NCBI RefSeq assembly: GCF_014930365.1
Contig: NZ_JABXWI010000030.1
Coordinates: 32,074-96,073 of the forward strand
From: Streptomyces caniscabiei
GTDB lineage: Bacteria; Actinomycetota; Actinomycetes; Streptomycetales; Streptomycetaceae
Reading direction: 5' to 3'
Length of the DNA: 64,000 bases
Positions 17,438-26,127 of the stretch are shown here, piece by piece. The notes beneath the pieces are model-generated. The model was given only the letters and a program-made list of their open reading frames with translations, made no database searches and was not told the origin of the DNA. Made by a program: the position numbers and the translations under genes. Positions within the stretch are counted from its first letter, which is position 1, and each line of letters begins with the position of its first letter.

Positions 17438-17898
17438 TCACCCGGTTCGGCCGGTCATCTGAGCAGGCCCTCCCCGCACACCGGGCGGGTCCGCCAGCAG
17501 CCGCCCGGCGAACCCAGTCGTAGGCGTACTCGGGGGAGCAGACGAACTCCAGCCCGGCGTCGACGAACTGGTCGTCCGTCAGCTCGTCCAGCAGATCGAG
17601 GTCGGCGGCGAGCGTCGCGCCCGGGAGGGTGTCACGGCCGGGGATCCCGGCGAAGGGCATGAACAGGTCCGAGAACGACGTACGCCACAGGAAGTCCGCC
17701 TCGGACATCCGGTCGGCGAGATGCGCGTCGAGCCGGGCTGTCACCCCGTCACCCAGCCCCGTCACCCAGCCCTGGCGCCCGGGGCTGGTGCCCGGGCTCG
17801 GACAGCACGTGCAGCGCCATGCCGAGCTCGGCCGGTGGCGAGGGCACGACGGCCACCTTCTCCCGCCGCGGCCCGGTGATGTCGATGCGCACACTCGT
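17438..17898 (-). pseudogene. Decayed DUF5937-type ArsR-like regulator
   Basis: Remnant of a helix-turn-helix regulator. In the minus-strand frame from 17898 the sequence reads TSVRIDITGPRREKVAVV, where the expected ATG of 'MSVRIDI' is now ACG. That frame breaks after 'HVLSEPGH', near a CCAGCCCCGGGCG tract. The next frame continues as 'QGWVTGLGDG' and 'EADFLWRTSFSDLFMPFAGI' as far as 'CSPEYAYDW'. A third frame then gives FAGRLLADPPGVRGG and a stop. So I see a start-codon change, a frameshift and an internal deletion that removed the DNA-binding part. Family naming rests on memory of 'FLWRT-FSD-FMPFAGIP' proteins. Confidence 0.7.
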
Positions 17899-17937
17899 GT
17901 CCCCATGGTGCCCCGCCCGCGCGGCCCGGCCCGGCGG

Positions 17938-19128
17938 CTATTCGCCCGCGACCTTCTCCACCAGTGCCACGAAGTCCCCGACCGCCCGCCGGACGTCCTC
18001 GGCCGTCCACTGAAGCGCCGAGGCCCGCACCTCGACCTCGGTGACCGCCAGCCCCGGCCCGCCCCGGTCCCAGGGGCGGGCGAAGAGCAGCGTGTCCGTC
18101 CGCTCGCCCTGGCGGACCGAGGCCTCCGCGACGACATCGACGTCGTACGGCAGCCAGACCTGGAACTCGTGGGTGTGCGGCTCCTCGGGGTGCACGCGGG
18201 ACCACGGCACCCCCGCCTCCGCGAACCCCTCCCGCAGCGCGGCGGCGACCACGCGCGCGTGGCGCACGTACTCCGGCAGCCGGGGCAGCTCGCGCTCCAG
18301 GCCGACCAGGGCCGACAGGGCGGTGGGGAACTGGTGGAAGAGGTCGCCGCCGTACCGGTGCCGCCAGGCCTTCGCCTCGTCGACCAGGGTCCGGGGGCCG
18401 GCGATCGCGGCACCGCTGTAGCCGTCGAGGGACTTGTAGTACGACACGTAGACGCTGTCGGCGAGGCCGGCGATCTCGTCGAGGGGGCGGCCGAAGTGGG
18501 TCGTGGACTCCCAGAGCCGGGCCCCGTCGACGTGGACGACCGCCTCCCGCTCGTGCGCCGCGTCGACGACCGCCGTCAGCTCCTCCCAGGAGGGGAGCAC
18601 GAAACCCGCCTCCCTGAGCGGCAGTTCGAGCATCAGCGCGCCGAAGGGCTCGTCGAAGCCGCGCACCTCGTCGGCGCTCGGCAGCCGGGGCTCGCTCGTC
18701 AGCACGGCCGGGCGCAATCCGCTGACCCGGCTGAACGCGTACCGCTCGTGCCTCTCGGGGTGGGAGAGCCCGTGGAGGGCCACCGTCGGGTTCCCGGTAC
18801 GGCCCGCCCAGCACCGCAGGGCCACCTGCTGGGCCATCGTGCCGGTCGGGAAGAACGCGGCGGCCTCCATGCCGAGCAGCGCGGCGGTCCGCTCCTCCAG
18901 CGCCTCGACGACCCCGTTGCCGTAGAGGTCCGCCGACTTGTCCAGGTCGTACACCTCGCCGGCCAGGTCCAGCAGGGAGAGCCGCTCGCGGATCGTCGCC
19001 AGCGCACTGGTCCGCGACAGCACCCGCGACGCCGTCCGGTGGGCCGCCCGCCGCCGCTCGTACCGCAGCATCGCCGGGGAGTCCCCGTCGGCCGTGCCGT
19101 CCTCGGTGGTCCCCGCCGCTTCGCTCAT
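17938..19128 (-). CDS. Threonine aldolase / beta-eliminating lyase-like PLP enzyme
   Basis: A 396-residue fold-type I PLP enzyme of the beta-eliminating lyase family (PF01212). Visible motifs are 'LYGNGVVEALEERTAALLGM', 'FFPTGTMAQQVALR', HVDGARLWES with the PLP-binding Asp, and 'SVYVSYYKSLDGYSGAAI' with the Schiff-base lysine. It is longer and more divergent than classical low-specificity L-threonine aldolase, so the substrate is uncertain. The ATG at 19128 has GGGGGA about 9 nt upstream; an upstream start at 19164 is less likely. The regulator pseudogene lies directly downstream. Confidence 0.88.
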   Translation of the reverse strand: MSEAAGTTEDGTADGDSPAMLRYERRRAAHRTASRVLSRTSALATIRERLSLLDLAGEVYDLDKSADLYGNGVVEALEERTAALLGMEAAAFFPTGTMAQQVALRCWAGRTGNPTVALHGLSHPERHERYAFSRVSGLRPAVLTSEPRLPSADEVRGFDEPFGALMLELPLREAGFVLPSWEELTAVVDAAHEREAVVHVDGARLWESTTHFGRPLDEIAGLADSVYVSYYKSLDGYSGAAIAGPRTLVDEAKAWRHRYGGDLFHQFPTALSALVGLERELPRLPEYVRHARVVAAALREGFAEAGVPWSRVHPEEPHTHEFQVWLPYDVDVVAEASVRQGERTDTLLFARPWDRGGPGLAVTEVEVRASALQWTAEDVRRAVGDFVALVEKVAGE

Positions 19129-19337
19129 CCCGGGATCATCCCCCGGCCGGGGCCCGCCCGGCACCCGGTTTTCCTCGCCGATTCCGCGCCCGCCGGGCTC
19201 CCCGACACGACCTGCGGAAACGGTCCCGCGTCACCCACAGCCTGTGGACGACCGAACACCCCTGTGACCGATCGCGTTAACATGACGAGAAATCGTCCGG
19301 TACCCAGAGCGGACTGGAACGGGAAGGTCACCACCGA

Positions 19338-20294
19338 GTGAGTACATTCCAGCAACCGGAGCCGAAGGACCGCCCCGCGCGGCTCGCCGTCGGTGTCGTC
19401 GGCGCCGGCCGGGTCGGTCCCGCGCTGGCGGCGTCGCTGAAGCTGGCGGGTCACCGGCCGGTGGCCGTCTCCGGCGTCTCCGACGCCTCCCGGCGACGCG
19501 CCGCCGAACTGCTGCCCGACGTCCCGCTGATGCCCCCCGCCGATGTGCTGCGCCACGCGGACCTGGTCCTGCTGACCGTCCCCGACGACGCCCTGCCGGG
19601 GCTGGTCGAGGGCCTCGCGGAGACGGGCTCCGTACGCCCGGGCCAGCTCCTCGTGCACACCTCCGGGCGGTACGGCGCGAAGGTGCTGGACCCCGCGCTC
19701 AGGGCCGGTGCGCTCCCCCTGGCGCTGCACCCCGCGATGACGTTCACGGGGACCGCGGTGGACGTGCAGCGGCTCGCCGGGTGCTCCTTCGGGGTCACGG
19801 CCCCGGACGAGCTGCGGATGGCCGCCGAGGCGCTGGTGATCGAGATGGGCGGCGAGCCCGAGTGGATCGCCGAGGAGAACCGCCCGCTCTACCACGCCGC
19901 CCTCGCCCTGGGCGCCAACCACCTGGTCACCCTGGTCGCCCAGTCCATGGAGCTGCTGCGCACGGCCGGGGTCACCGCCCCCGACCGCATGCTCGGCCCG
20001 CTGCTCGGCGCCGCCCTGGACAACGCCCTCAGGTCGGGCGACGCGGCCCTCACCGGCCCCGTCGCGCGCGGGGACGCGGGCACGGTCGCCGCGCACGTCG
20101 CCGAACTGCGCGCGCACGCCCCGGCCACCGTCGCCGGCTATCTGGCGATGGCCCGCGCGACCGCCGACCGGGCCCTCGCCCACGGACTGCTCAAGCCGGA
20201 GCTCGCCGAGGACCTCCTCGGGGTGCTCGCCGGCGGGACGGACCGCGCCACCGGAGCGGGCGGCACCGACGGGACCGAAGGGAACGCCCGATGA
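19338..20294 (+). CDS. Rossmann/DUF2520 oxidoreductase-like protein upstream of panC
   Basis: A 318-residue protein with an N-terminal NAD(P)-binding Rossmann domain (VGVVGAGRVGPAL near residue 22, then 'ADLVLLTVPDDAL') and a C-terminal helical DUF2520 domain ('YHAALALGANHLVTL'). The two-domain plan resembles 6-phosphogluconate dehydrogenase and ketopantoate reductase-like enzymes. It overlaps panC by 4 bp (ATGA), so the two are coupled, and the operon continues through nadB, nadC and coaX. That context makes a ketopantoate-reductase-type step plausible, but this is inference. GTG start at 19338. Confidence 0.88.
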   Translation: MSTFQQPEPKDRPARLAVGVVGAGRVGPALAASLKLAGHRPVAVSGVSDASRRRAAELLPDVPLMPPADVLRHADLVLLTVPDDALPGLVEGLAETGSVRPGQLLVHTSGRYGAKVLDPALRAGALPLALHPAMTFTGTAVDVQRLAGCSFGVTAPDELRMAAEALVIEMGGEPEWIAEENRPLYHAALALGANHLVTLVAQSMELLRTAGVTAPDRMLGPLLGAALDNALRSGDAALTGPVARGDAGTVAAHVAELRAHAPATVAGYLAMARATADRALAHGLLKPELAEDLLGVLAGGTDRATGAGGTDGTEGNAR

Positions 20295-21283
20295 CCATCA
20301 CCGTGCTGCGCACCGCCGGCGAACTGCACGCACGCGCGCGTACGGGACGCCGGGCCGTCGTGATGACCATGGGCGCCCTGCACGAGGGCCACGCCACCCT
20401 GGTCCGCGCCGCCCGCGAGATCGCCGGCGACACGGGCGAGGTCGTCGTGACCGTCTTCGTCAACCCCCTCCAGTTCGGTGCCGGCGAGGACCTCGACCGC
20501 TACCCGCGCACCCTCGACGCCGACGTCGAGCTCGCCGAACAGTCGGGCGCGGACGTGGTGTTCGCCCCGTCTGTCGACGAGGTCTACCCGGGCGGCGAAC
20601 CGGAGGTCCGGATCACCGCCGGGCCCATGGGGGAACGCCTGGAGGGCGCCTCCCGCCCCGGGCACTTCGACGGCATGCTCACCGTCGTCGCCAAACTGCT
20701 CCACCTCACCCGCCCGGACGTGGCGCTCTACGGCCAGAAGGACGCCCAGCAGCTCGCCCTGATCCGCCGCATGGTCCGCGACCTGAACTTCGGCATCGAG
20801 ATCGTGGGCGTCCCCACGGTCCGCGAGCCCGACGGGCTGGCCCTGTCCAGCCGCAACCGGTACCTGTCCACCGGGGAGCGCCGCACCGCCCTGGCGCTCT
20901 CCCAGGCCCTGTTCGCGGGCCGCGACCGGCACGCCGCGCAGGAGGCGCTGCGCGCCCGCGCCCGCGAGGTGCCCGCCTCGCGCGCGCGTGCCGAGGCGCT
21001 GAGCGCGATCGGCGAGTCCCGCGCGGCGGCCGACGCGCACGCCATGGCCAAGTCCGCCCCCGGCGGCCCCGCCGCCGTCCGCGCCGCCGCCCGGCTGGTC
21101 CTCGACGAGGCCCTGCGCATGAAGCCGCCGCTCACCCTGGACTACCTGGCCCTGGTCGACCCGTCCGACTTCACCGACATCCCCGACGACTTCACCGGCG
21201 AAGCCGTCCTCGCCGTCGCGGCCCGGGTGGGGACGACCCGGCTGATCGACAACCTCCCCCTGACCTTCGGAGCCGCCTCGTGA
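20291..21283 (+). CDS. panC: Pantothenate synthetase
   Basis: ATP-dependent condensation of pantoate and beta-alanine to pantothenate, the CoA precursor. A 330-residue HUP-superfamily protein with VMTMGALHEGH (HIGH-like), 'VTVFVNPLQFGAGEDLDRYP', 'RPGHFDGMLTVVAKL', YGQKDAQQL and 'GLALSSRNRYLS' (KMSKS-like). There is an Ala/Arg-rich insertion of about 55 residues in the C-terminal domain ('ALFAGRDRHAAQEALRARAR...'), making it longer than the usual 280-residue enzyme. It is coupled to the DUF2520 gene upstream and to nadB downstream through 4-bp overlaps. Confidence 0.96.
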   Translation: MTITVLRTAGELHARARTGRRAVVMTMGALHEGHATLVRAAREIAGDTGEVVVTVFVNPLQFGAGEDLDRYPRTLDADVELAEQSGADVVFAPSVDEVYPGGEPEVRITAGPMGERLEGASRPGHFDGMLTVVAKLLHLTRPDVALYGQKDAQQLALIRRMVRDLNFGIEIVGVPTVREPDGLALSSRNRYLSTGERRTALALSQALFAGRDRHAAQEALRARAREVPASRARAEALSAIGESRAAADAHAMAKSAPGGPAAVRAAARLVLDEALRMKPPLTLDYLALVDPSDFTDIPDDFTGEAVLAVAARVGTTRLIDNLPLTFGAAS

Positions 21284-22992
21284 CCAGCACAGGCATACGA
21301 CTGCACGCGCCAGCCCCGGGCTGGTCCGTCGACGCCGACGTCGTGGTCGTCGGCTCGGGCGTGGCCGGCCTCACCGCCGCGCTGCGCTGCGAGGCCGCCG
21401 GCCTGACCACGGTCGTCGTCACCAAGGCCCGCCTCGACGACGGCTCCACCCGCTGGGCCCAGGGCGGCATCGCCGCGGCCCTCGGCGAGGGCGACACCCC
21501 CGAACAGCACCTGGACGACACCCTGGTGGCCGGCGCGGGCCTGTGCGACGAGGAAGCCGTACGCCTCCTGGTCACCGAGGGCCCCGACGCCGTACGCCGA
21601 CTGATCGCGACCGGCGCCCACTTCGACGAGTCGGAGGAGGGCGGCCTGGAGCTGACCCGCGAGGGCGGCCACCACCGCCGCCGCATCGCCCACGCGGGCG
21701 GCGACGCCACCGGCGCCGAGATCTCCCGGGCCCTCGTCGAGGCGGTACGCGCGCGGGGACTGCGCACGGTCGAGAACGCGCTCGTCCTGGACCTCCTGAC
21801 GGACGCCGAGGGCCGCACCGCCGGTGTCACCCTGCACGTCATGGGCGAGGGCCAGCACGACGGCGTGGGAGCCGTGCACGCCCCCGCGGTCGTCCTCGCG
21901 ACGGGCGGCATGGGCCAGGTCTTCTCCGCCACCACCAACCCCTCGGTGTCTACGGGCGACGGCGTGGCCCTCGCCCTGCGCGCGGGCGCCGAGGTCTCCG
22001 ACCTCGAATTCGTCCAGTTCCACCCCACCGTGCTGTTCCTCGGCGCGGACGCGGAGGGCCAGCAGCCCCTGGTCTCCGAGGCCGTCCGCGGCGAGGGCGC
22101 CCACCTGGTCGACGCCGGCGGCACCCGCTTCATGGTCGGACAGCACGAGCTGGCCGAACTCGCTCCCCGGGACATCGTCGCCAAGGGCATCATGCGCCGC
22201 ATGCAGGAACAGGGCGCCGAACACATGTACCTGGACGCCCGGCACTTCGGCGCGCACATGTGGGAGCACCGCTTCCCGACGATCCTCGCCGCCTGCCGCG
22301 CCCACGGCCTCGACCCGGTCACCGAGCCCATCCCGGTCGCCCCGGCCGCCCACTACGCCTCCGGCGGCGTGCGCACCGACTCCCACGGCCGCACCACCGT
22401 CCCCGGCCTGTACGCCTGCGGTGAGGTCGCCTGCACCGGCGTGCACGGCGCCAACCGGCTCGCCTCCAACTCCCTCCTGGAGGGCCTGGTCTACGCCGAG
22501 CGCATCGTCGCCGACATCGCCGCCGCCCACGCCGAGAACACCCTCCACGCGCGCGTGCCCCAGCCCGTCCCGCACGCCGAGCAGCCCGCGCACCCGCTGC
22601 TCGCCCCGGAGATACGGTTCGCGATCCAGCGGACCATGACCGAAGGCGCCGGCGTGCTGCGCTCCGAGGCGTCCCTGGCCACCGCCGCGGCCGCCCTGGA
22701 CCGGCTGCACGCCCAGGCCCGCGACGCCCTCGCGGAGAACGGCAAGACGGCCGAGCCCGGCGTCGACACCTGGGAGACCACCAACCTCCTGTGTGTGGCC
22801 CGCGTCCTGGTCGCCGCCGCCCGGCTGCGCGAGGAGACCCGCGGCTGCCACTGGCGCGAGGACCGCGCCGAGCGCGACGACACCGCCTGGCGCCGCCACA
22901 TCGTCGTACGGCTGAATCCGGACCGGACGCTCGCCGTACACACCACGGATACCGCAGACTTCCCCCCGACCCGGCAGCAGCAGGAGCAGTGA
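21280..22992 (+). CDS. nadB: L-aspartate oxidase
   Basis: FAD enzyme oxidising L-aspartate to iminoaspartate, the first step of de novo NAD synthesis. The 570-residue protein has VVVVGSGVAGLTAALR (FAD binding, about residue 22), 'STRWAQGGIAAALGEGD', 'EFVQFHPTVLFL', 'HYASGGVRTDSHGRTTVPGL' and a C-terminal helical domain. The GTG start overlaps the panC stop. nadA (quinolinate synthase), the next pathway enzyme, is not in this operon; nadC follows directly, so nadA must be encoded elsewhere. Confidence 0.96.
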   Translation: MTSTGIRLHAPAPGWSVDADVVVVGSGVAGLTAALRCEAAGLTTVVVTKARLDDGSTRWAQGGIAAALGEGDTPEQHLDDTLVAGAGLCDEEAVRLLVTEGPDAVRRLIATGAHFDESEEGGLELTREGGHHRRRIAHAGGDATGAEISRALVEAVRARGLRTVENALVLDLLTDAEGRTAGVTLHVMGEGQHDGVGAVHAPAVVLATGGMGQVFSATTNPSVSTGDGVALALRAGAEVSDLEFVQFHPTVLFLGADAEGQQPLVSEAVRGEGAHLVDAGGTRFMVGQHELAELAPRDIVAKGIMRRMQEQGAEHMYLDARHFGAHMWEHRFPTILAACRAHGLDPVTEPIPVAPAAHYASGGVRTDSHGRTTVPGLYACGEVACTGVHGANRLASNSLLEGLVYAERIVADIAAAHAENTLHARVPQPVPHAEQPAHPLLAPEIRFAIQRTMTEGAGVLRSEASLATAAAALDRLHAQARDALAENGKTAEPGVDTWETTNLLCVARVLVAAARLREETRGCHWREDRAERDDTAWRRHIVVRLNPDRTLAVHTTDTADFPPTRQQQEQ

Positions 22993-22997
22993 CAGAC

Positions 22998-23981
22998 GTG
23001 AGCACCCCCGACCTTCCCCTCGCCCAGAGCGGCGGCTGCGGCGACGGCTGCGCCTGCGGCGCCGACGACGGCCTCAGCGAGGAGTACCTGGAGTGCGGGC
23101 TCGATCCCGCGCTCGCCCAGCTCCTGGCCGACGCCGGACTCGACCCCGTGGAGGTCGAGGACATCGCCAACGTCGCCATCCAGGAGGACCTCGACCACGG
23201 CGTGGACGTGACCACGGTCGCCACGATCCCCGAGGACGCGCGGGCCACCGCCGACTTCACCGCCCGCGAGGGCGGCGTCGTGGCGGGCCTGCGTGTCGCC
23301 GAGGCGGTCCTCTCGGTGGCCTGCACGGACGAGTTCGAGGTCGAGCGGCACGTCGACGACGGCGACCGTGTCGAGGCCGGCCAGAAGCTCCTCAGCGTCA
23401 CCGGCGCCACCCGCGACCTGCTCACCGCCGAGCGCAGCGCCCTGAACCTGCTGTGCCGCCTCTCCGGCATCGCGACCGCCACGCGCGCGTGGGCGGACAC
23501 GCTGGAGGGCACGAAGGCCAAGGTGCGCGACACCAGGAAGACGACGCCGGGGCTGCGCTCCCTGGAGAAGTTCGCGGTCCGCTGCGGCGGCGGCATCAAC
23601 CACCGCATGTCCCTCTCGGACGCGGCCCTCGTCAAGGACAACCACGTCGTCGCCGCGGGCGGAGTCGCCCAGGCCTTCGAGGCCGTGCGCGCGATGTTCC
23701 CCGAGGTGCCCATCGAGGTCGAGGTCGACACCCTGCACCAGCTGCGCGAGGTCGTCGACGCGGGCGCCGATCTGATCCTCCTGGACAACTTCACCCCGCT
23801 CGAATGCGAGGAGGCCGTCTCGATCGTCGACGGCCGCGCCCTCCTGGAGGCCTCGGGCCGGCTGACCCTCACCAACGCCAAGGCGTACGCGGACACGGGC
23901 GTCGACTTCCTGGCCGTCGGGGCGCTGACCCACTCGTCCCCGATCCTGGACATCGGCCTCGACCTGCGCGCGGCCGAGTAG
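22998..23981 (+). CDS. nadC: Nicotinate-nucleotide pyrophosphorylase (quinolinate phosphoribosyltransferase)
   Basis: Converts quinolinate and PRPP to nicotinate mononucleotide, CO2 and pyrophosphate. Recognised by 'EDLDHGVDVTTV', 'SALNLLCRLSGIAT', 'KVRDTRKTTPGLRSLEKFAV', 'GGGINHRMSLSDAALVKDNH' and the C-terminal barrel. The first about 30 residues form an unusual cysteine-rich extension (GGCGDGCACGADD, then YLECG) absent from short NadC proteins. The GTG at 22998 is chosen with AGGAG 11 nt upstream; a GTG at 22989 overlapping the nadB stop is also possible. Confidence 0.94.
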   Translation: MSTPDLPLAQSGGCGDGCACGADDGLSEEYLECGLDPALAQLLADAGLDPVEVEDIANVAIQEDLDHGVDVTTVATIPEDARATADFTAREGGVVAGLRVAEAVLSVACTDEFEVERHVDDGDRVEAGQKLLSVTGATRDLLTAERSALNLLCRLSGIATATRAWADTLEGTKAKVRDTRKTTPGLRSLEKFAVRCGGGINHRMSLSDAALVKDNHVVAAGGVAQAFEAVRAMFPEVPIEVEVDTLHQLREVVDAGADLILLDNFTPLECEEAVSIVDGRALLEASGRLTLTNAKAYADTGVDFLAVGALTHSSPILDIGLDLRAAE

Positions 23982-23996
23982 GGACGGGGACGGGCC

Positions 23997-24794
23997 ATGC
24001 TGCTGACGATCGACGTGGGCAACACCCACACCGTCCTCGGTCTGTTCGACGGCGAGGACATCGTCGAACACTGGCGCATCTCCACGGACGCGCGCCGCAC
24101 CGCCGACGAACTGGCGGTCCTCCTCCAGGGCCTCATGGGCATGCACCCGCTGCTCGGTGAGGAACTGGGCGACGGCATCGACGGCATCGCGATCTGCGCC
24201 ACCGTCCCCTCGGTGCTGCACGAACTGCGCGAGGTGACCCGCCGCTACTACGGCGACGTCCCCGCGGTCCTCGTCGAGCCGGGGGTGAAGACGGGCGTCC
24301 CGATCCTCACCGACAACCCCAAGGAGGTCGGCGCCGACCGCATCATCAACGCGGTCGCCGCCGTCGAGCTGTACGGCGGTCCGGCCGTCGTCGTGGACTT
24401 CGGTACGGCGACGACGTTCGACGCGGTCAGCGCGCGCGGCGAGTACGTCGGCGGCGTGATCGCCCCCGGCATCGAGATCTCCGTGGACGCCCTCGGCGTC
24501 AAGGGCGCCCAGCTCCGCAAGATCGAGGTCGCCCGGCCGCGCAGCGTCATCGGCAAGAACACGGTCGAGGCCATGCAGTCCGGCATCGTCTACGGGTTCG
24601 CCGGGCAGGTCGACGGCGTGGTGAGCCGCATGGTCCGCGAACTGGCCGACGACCCCGAGGACGTGACGGTCATCGCCACCGGGGGGTTGGCGCCGATGGT
24701 GCTGGGGGAGTCCTCGGTGATCGACGAGCACGAGCCGTGGCTGACGCTGATCGGGCTGCGGTTGGTCTACGAACGGAACGTGTCGCGTCTTTGA
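23997..24794 (+). CDS. coaX: Type III pantothenate kinase
   Basis: Phosphorylates pantothenate, the first committed step of CoA synthesis. The 265-residue ASKHA-fold protein has IDVGNTHTVLGLFDG at the N-terminus, 'PKEVGADRIINAVAAVELYG' and 'VDFGTATTFDAVS', all typical of CoaX. It lies 15 bp after nadC, so it is the last gene of the DUF2520-panC-nadB-nadC-coaX operon. This joins PanC product and kinase in one transcript. A repeat element follows the stop. Confidence 0.95.
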   Translation: MLLTIDVGNTHTVLGLFDGEDIVEHWRISTDARRTADELAVLLQGLMGMHPLLGEELGDGIDGIAICATVPSVLHELREVTRRYYGDVPAVLVEPGVKTGVPILTDNPKEVGADRIINAVAAVELYGGPAVVVDFGTATTFDAVSARGEYVGGVIAPGIEISVDALGVKGAQLRKIEVARPRSVIGKNTVEAMQSGIVYGFAGQVDGVVSRMVRELADDPEDVTVIATGGLAPMVLGESSVIDEHEPWLTLIGLRLVYERNVSRL

Positions 24795-24844
24795 GGGGGC
24801 GCGGTAGGGGGTGGGGGTGGGGTGCGTCGGCGGGTGCGGGTCCG

Positions 24845-24990
24845 GTGGGGCTTCTCGCGCAGTTCCCCGCGCCCCTGAAAAGCAGGGGCTGCGCCCCGTG
24901 CTTTTCGGGCCCGCAGGGTCGTGGTCTTTCGGGCCCGCAGGGACCTGAAGCTTTTAGGGGCGCGGGGAACTGCGCGACCAGCCCCCACCG
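24845..24990. repeat. Dispersed 3'-end repeat, copy 2 (inverted pair)
   Basis: Two arms of the repeat face each other: CGCGCAGTTCCCCGCGCCCC at about 24855-24875 and its complement at about 24957-24977. Between them are GC hairpins (AGGGGCTGCGCCCC). The whole can fold as a long stem after coaX. The rest of the 325-bp gap before 25120 holds no gene. Confidence 0.8.
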
Positions 24991-25119
24991 GACCCGCACC
25001 CGCCGACGCACCTCACCCCCCACCCCCTACCGCGCCCCCGGTGGACCCAGGCGGGTGGTCCCCCGCGCCACACGCCCCCATCAACCCTCTTTTGTCTGAT
25101 TAGCGCGTATCGTCGCCGC

Positions 25120-25827
25120 ATGCCCACGCCCCACGGAACCCGCGGCGGCATGGCGTTCGGCGCCGAGGAGCTGCGTGTGCTCCGCCGTGCCCTCGCCCTC
25201 GCCCTCAACCCCAGTCCCGTCTCGGCGGAGGAGGTGCAGGAGTGCCTCCGGCTCGCCCGGTCCGTCGACGAGGCGGCCCGTGAGGACGCCCGTCTGAGAG
25301 CCTTCCTGCAGGCCGACCTCGCCCGCTATCGCGCCGCCCTCCCCGGCACGGTCACGGGCTACGCGGCGCTCCTGACGCAGGCCCTGGACGCCGGGTACCG
25401 CCCCCACCCGGACGACCTCGCCGCCCTGCGCGCCCTGCGCGGCAACCCCGTCGCCGCGTCCCTCCTGGAGCGCTGCCGGCCGCTCGTCGCACAGGACGTG
25501 CGCGCCCGTTTCGCGGGGCGCGCGGCCACCTCGGCCGTCGTCGTCCCCGCCTCCCGCGCCGCCTCGGGCCGCTCGCGGCTCCGGCTCACCGCGCTCCCCG
25601 GCGGCCTTGTGGAGCAGGACGCGCGCGCCGCCGGAGAGCCCGCCCGGCCGAAGCCCGCCCGGCCGTCCCGCCCCGCCGAGCCCGCCGACAAGCCCGGTCC
25701 GGTGCCCCGCCCCGACGCCCCGCGCCCGGCCCGCCGCCCCGTCCCCACCCCCGGCGAGGTCTTCCCGCCCAAGCGGAAACCGGCCGCCCCGCCCGCGAAC
25801 CCGCCCCAACAGCTGGCCGCCGTCTAG
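25120..25827 (+). CDS. Conserved actinobacterial protein with proline-rich tail
   Basis: A 235-residue protein that I cannot assign to a characterised family. Residues 1-150 are helical and Ala/Leu/Arg-rich ('FGAEELRVLRRALALALNPS', 'YAALLTQALDAGYRPHPDDL'); residues 165-235 are a Pro/Ala/Arg-rich disordered tail. No signal peptide or membrane helix is seen. A TATCGT box 6 nt before the ATG suggests a leaderless transcript; an internal ATG at 25150 is an alternative start. Confidence 0.8.
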   Translation: MPTPHGTRGGMAFGAEELRVLRRALALALNPSPVSAEEVQECLRLARSVDEAAREDARLRAFLQADLARYRAALPGTVTGYAALLTQALDAGYRPHPDDLAALRALRGNPVAASLLERCRPLVAQDVRARFAGRAATSAVVVPASRAASGRSRLRLTALPGGLVEQDARAAGEPARPKPARPSRPAEPADKPGPVPRPDAPRPARRPVPTPGEVFPPKRKPAAPPANPPQQLAAV

Positions 25828-25846
25828 CGCTGGCTACCCTGGACGC

Positions 25847-26035
25847 ATGGACTACGTCTCCGCGCTGCTGCCCCCCTTCGTGATGGCCGTGCTGTTCATC
25901 GGTGTCATCCGGGTGATCGTGAAGACCCAGGGCGGCCCCAACAAGGCCAAGGAGGACGCGGTGGTCGACGCGGCCCTCGCCCGCGCGGAGAACACCCGCC
26001 AGGCCGGCGGCGACTCCCGGGGCCCCGGCGCCTGA
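25847..26035 (+). CDS. Small single-span membrane protein
   Basis: A 62-residue protein with one membrane helix (approximately residues 8-25, ALLPPFVMAVLFIGVIRVIV) and a charged tail ('KAKEDAVVDAALARAENTRQ'). It lies 19 bp after the previous stop but has its own TACCCT box 6 nt before the ATG, so it is probably leaderless. A strong terminator follows. Unknown function. Confidence 0.8.
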   Translation: MDYVSALLPPFVMAVLFIGVIRVIVKTQGGPNKAKEDAVVDAALARAENTRQAGGDSRGPGA

Positions 26036-26056
26036 CCCGCACGCTCCCGCCCCATC

Positions 26057-26098
26057 GGCGTACGACTCGTGTGTTTTTCGAGTCGTACGCCCTTTTTG
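26057..26098 (+). terminator. Intrinsic terminator
   Basis: A perfect 13-bp stem, GGCGTACGACTCG (26057-26069) with its complement at 26079-26091, has a 9-nt loop and is followed by CTTTTTG. It separates the small membrane protein gene from the BlaI-type regulator. Confidence 0.9.
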
Positions 26099-26127
26099 TT
26101 CCATACCTCCGGATAGTGTGCGGAACT

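Noticed and set aside
24795..25103. Short overlapping frames within the coaX-25120 gap
   Set aside because: They translate the repeat element and its inverted copy; the same peptide pieces (such as LLAQFPAPLKS) recur at every repeat copy, so they are not genes.
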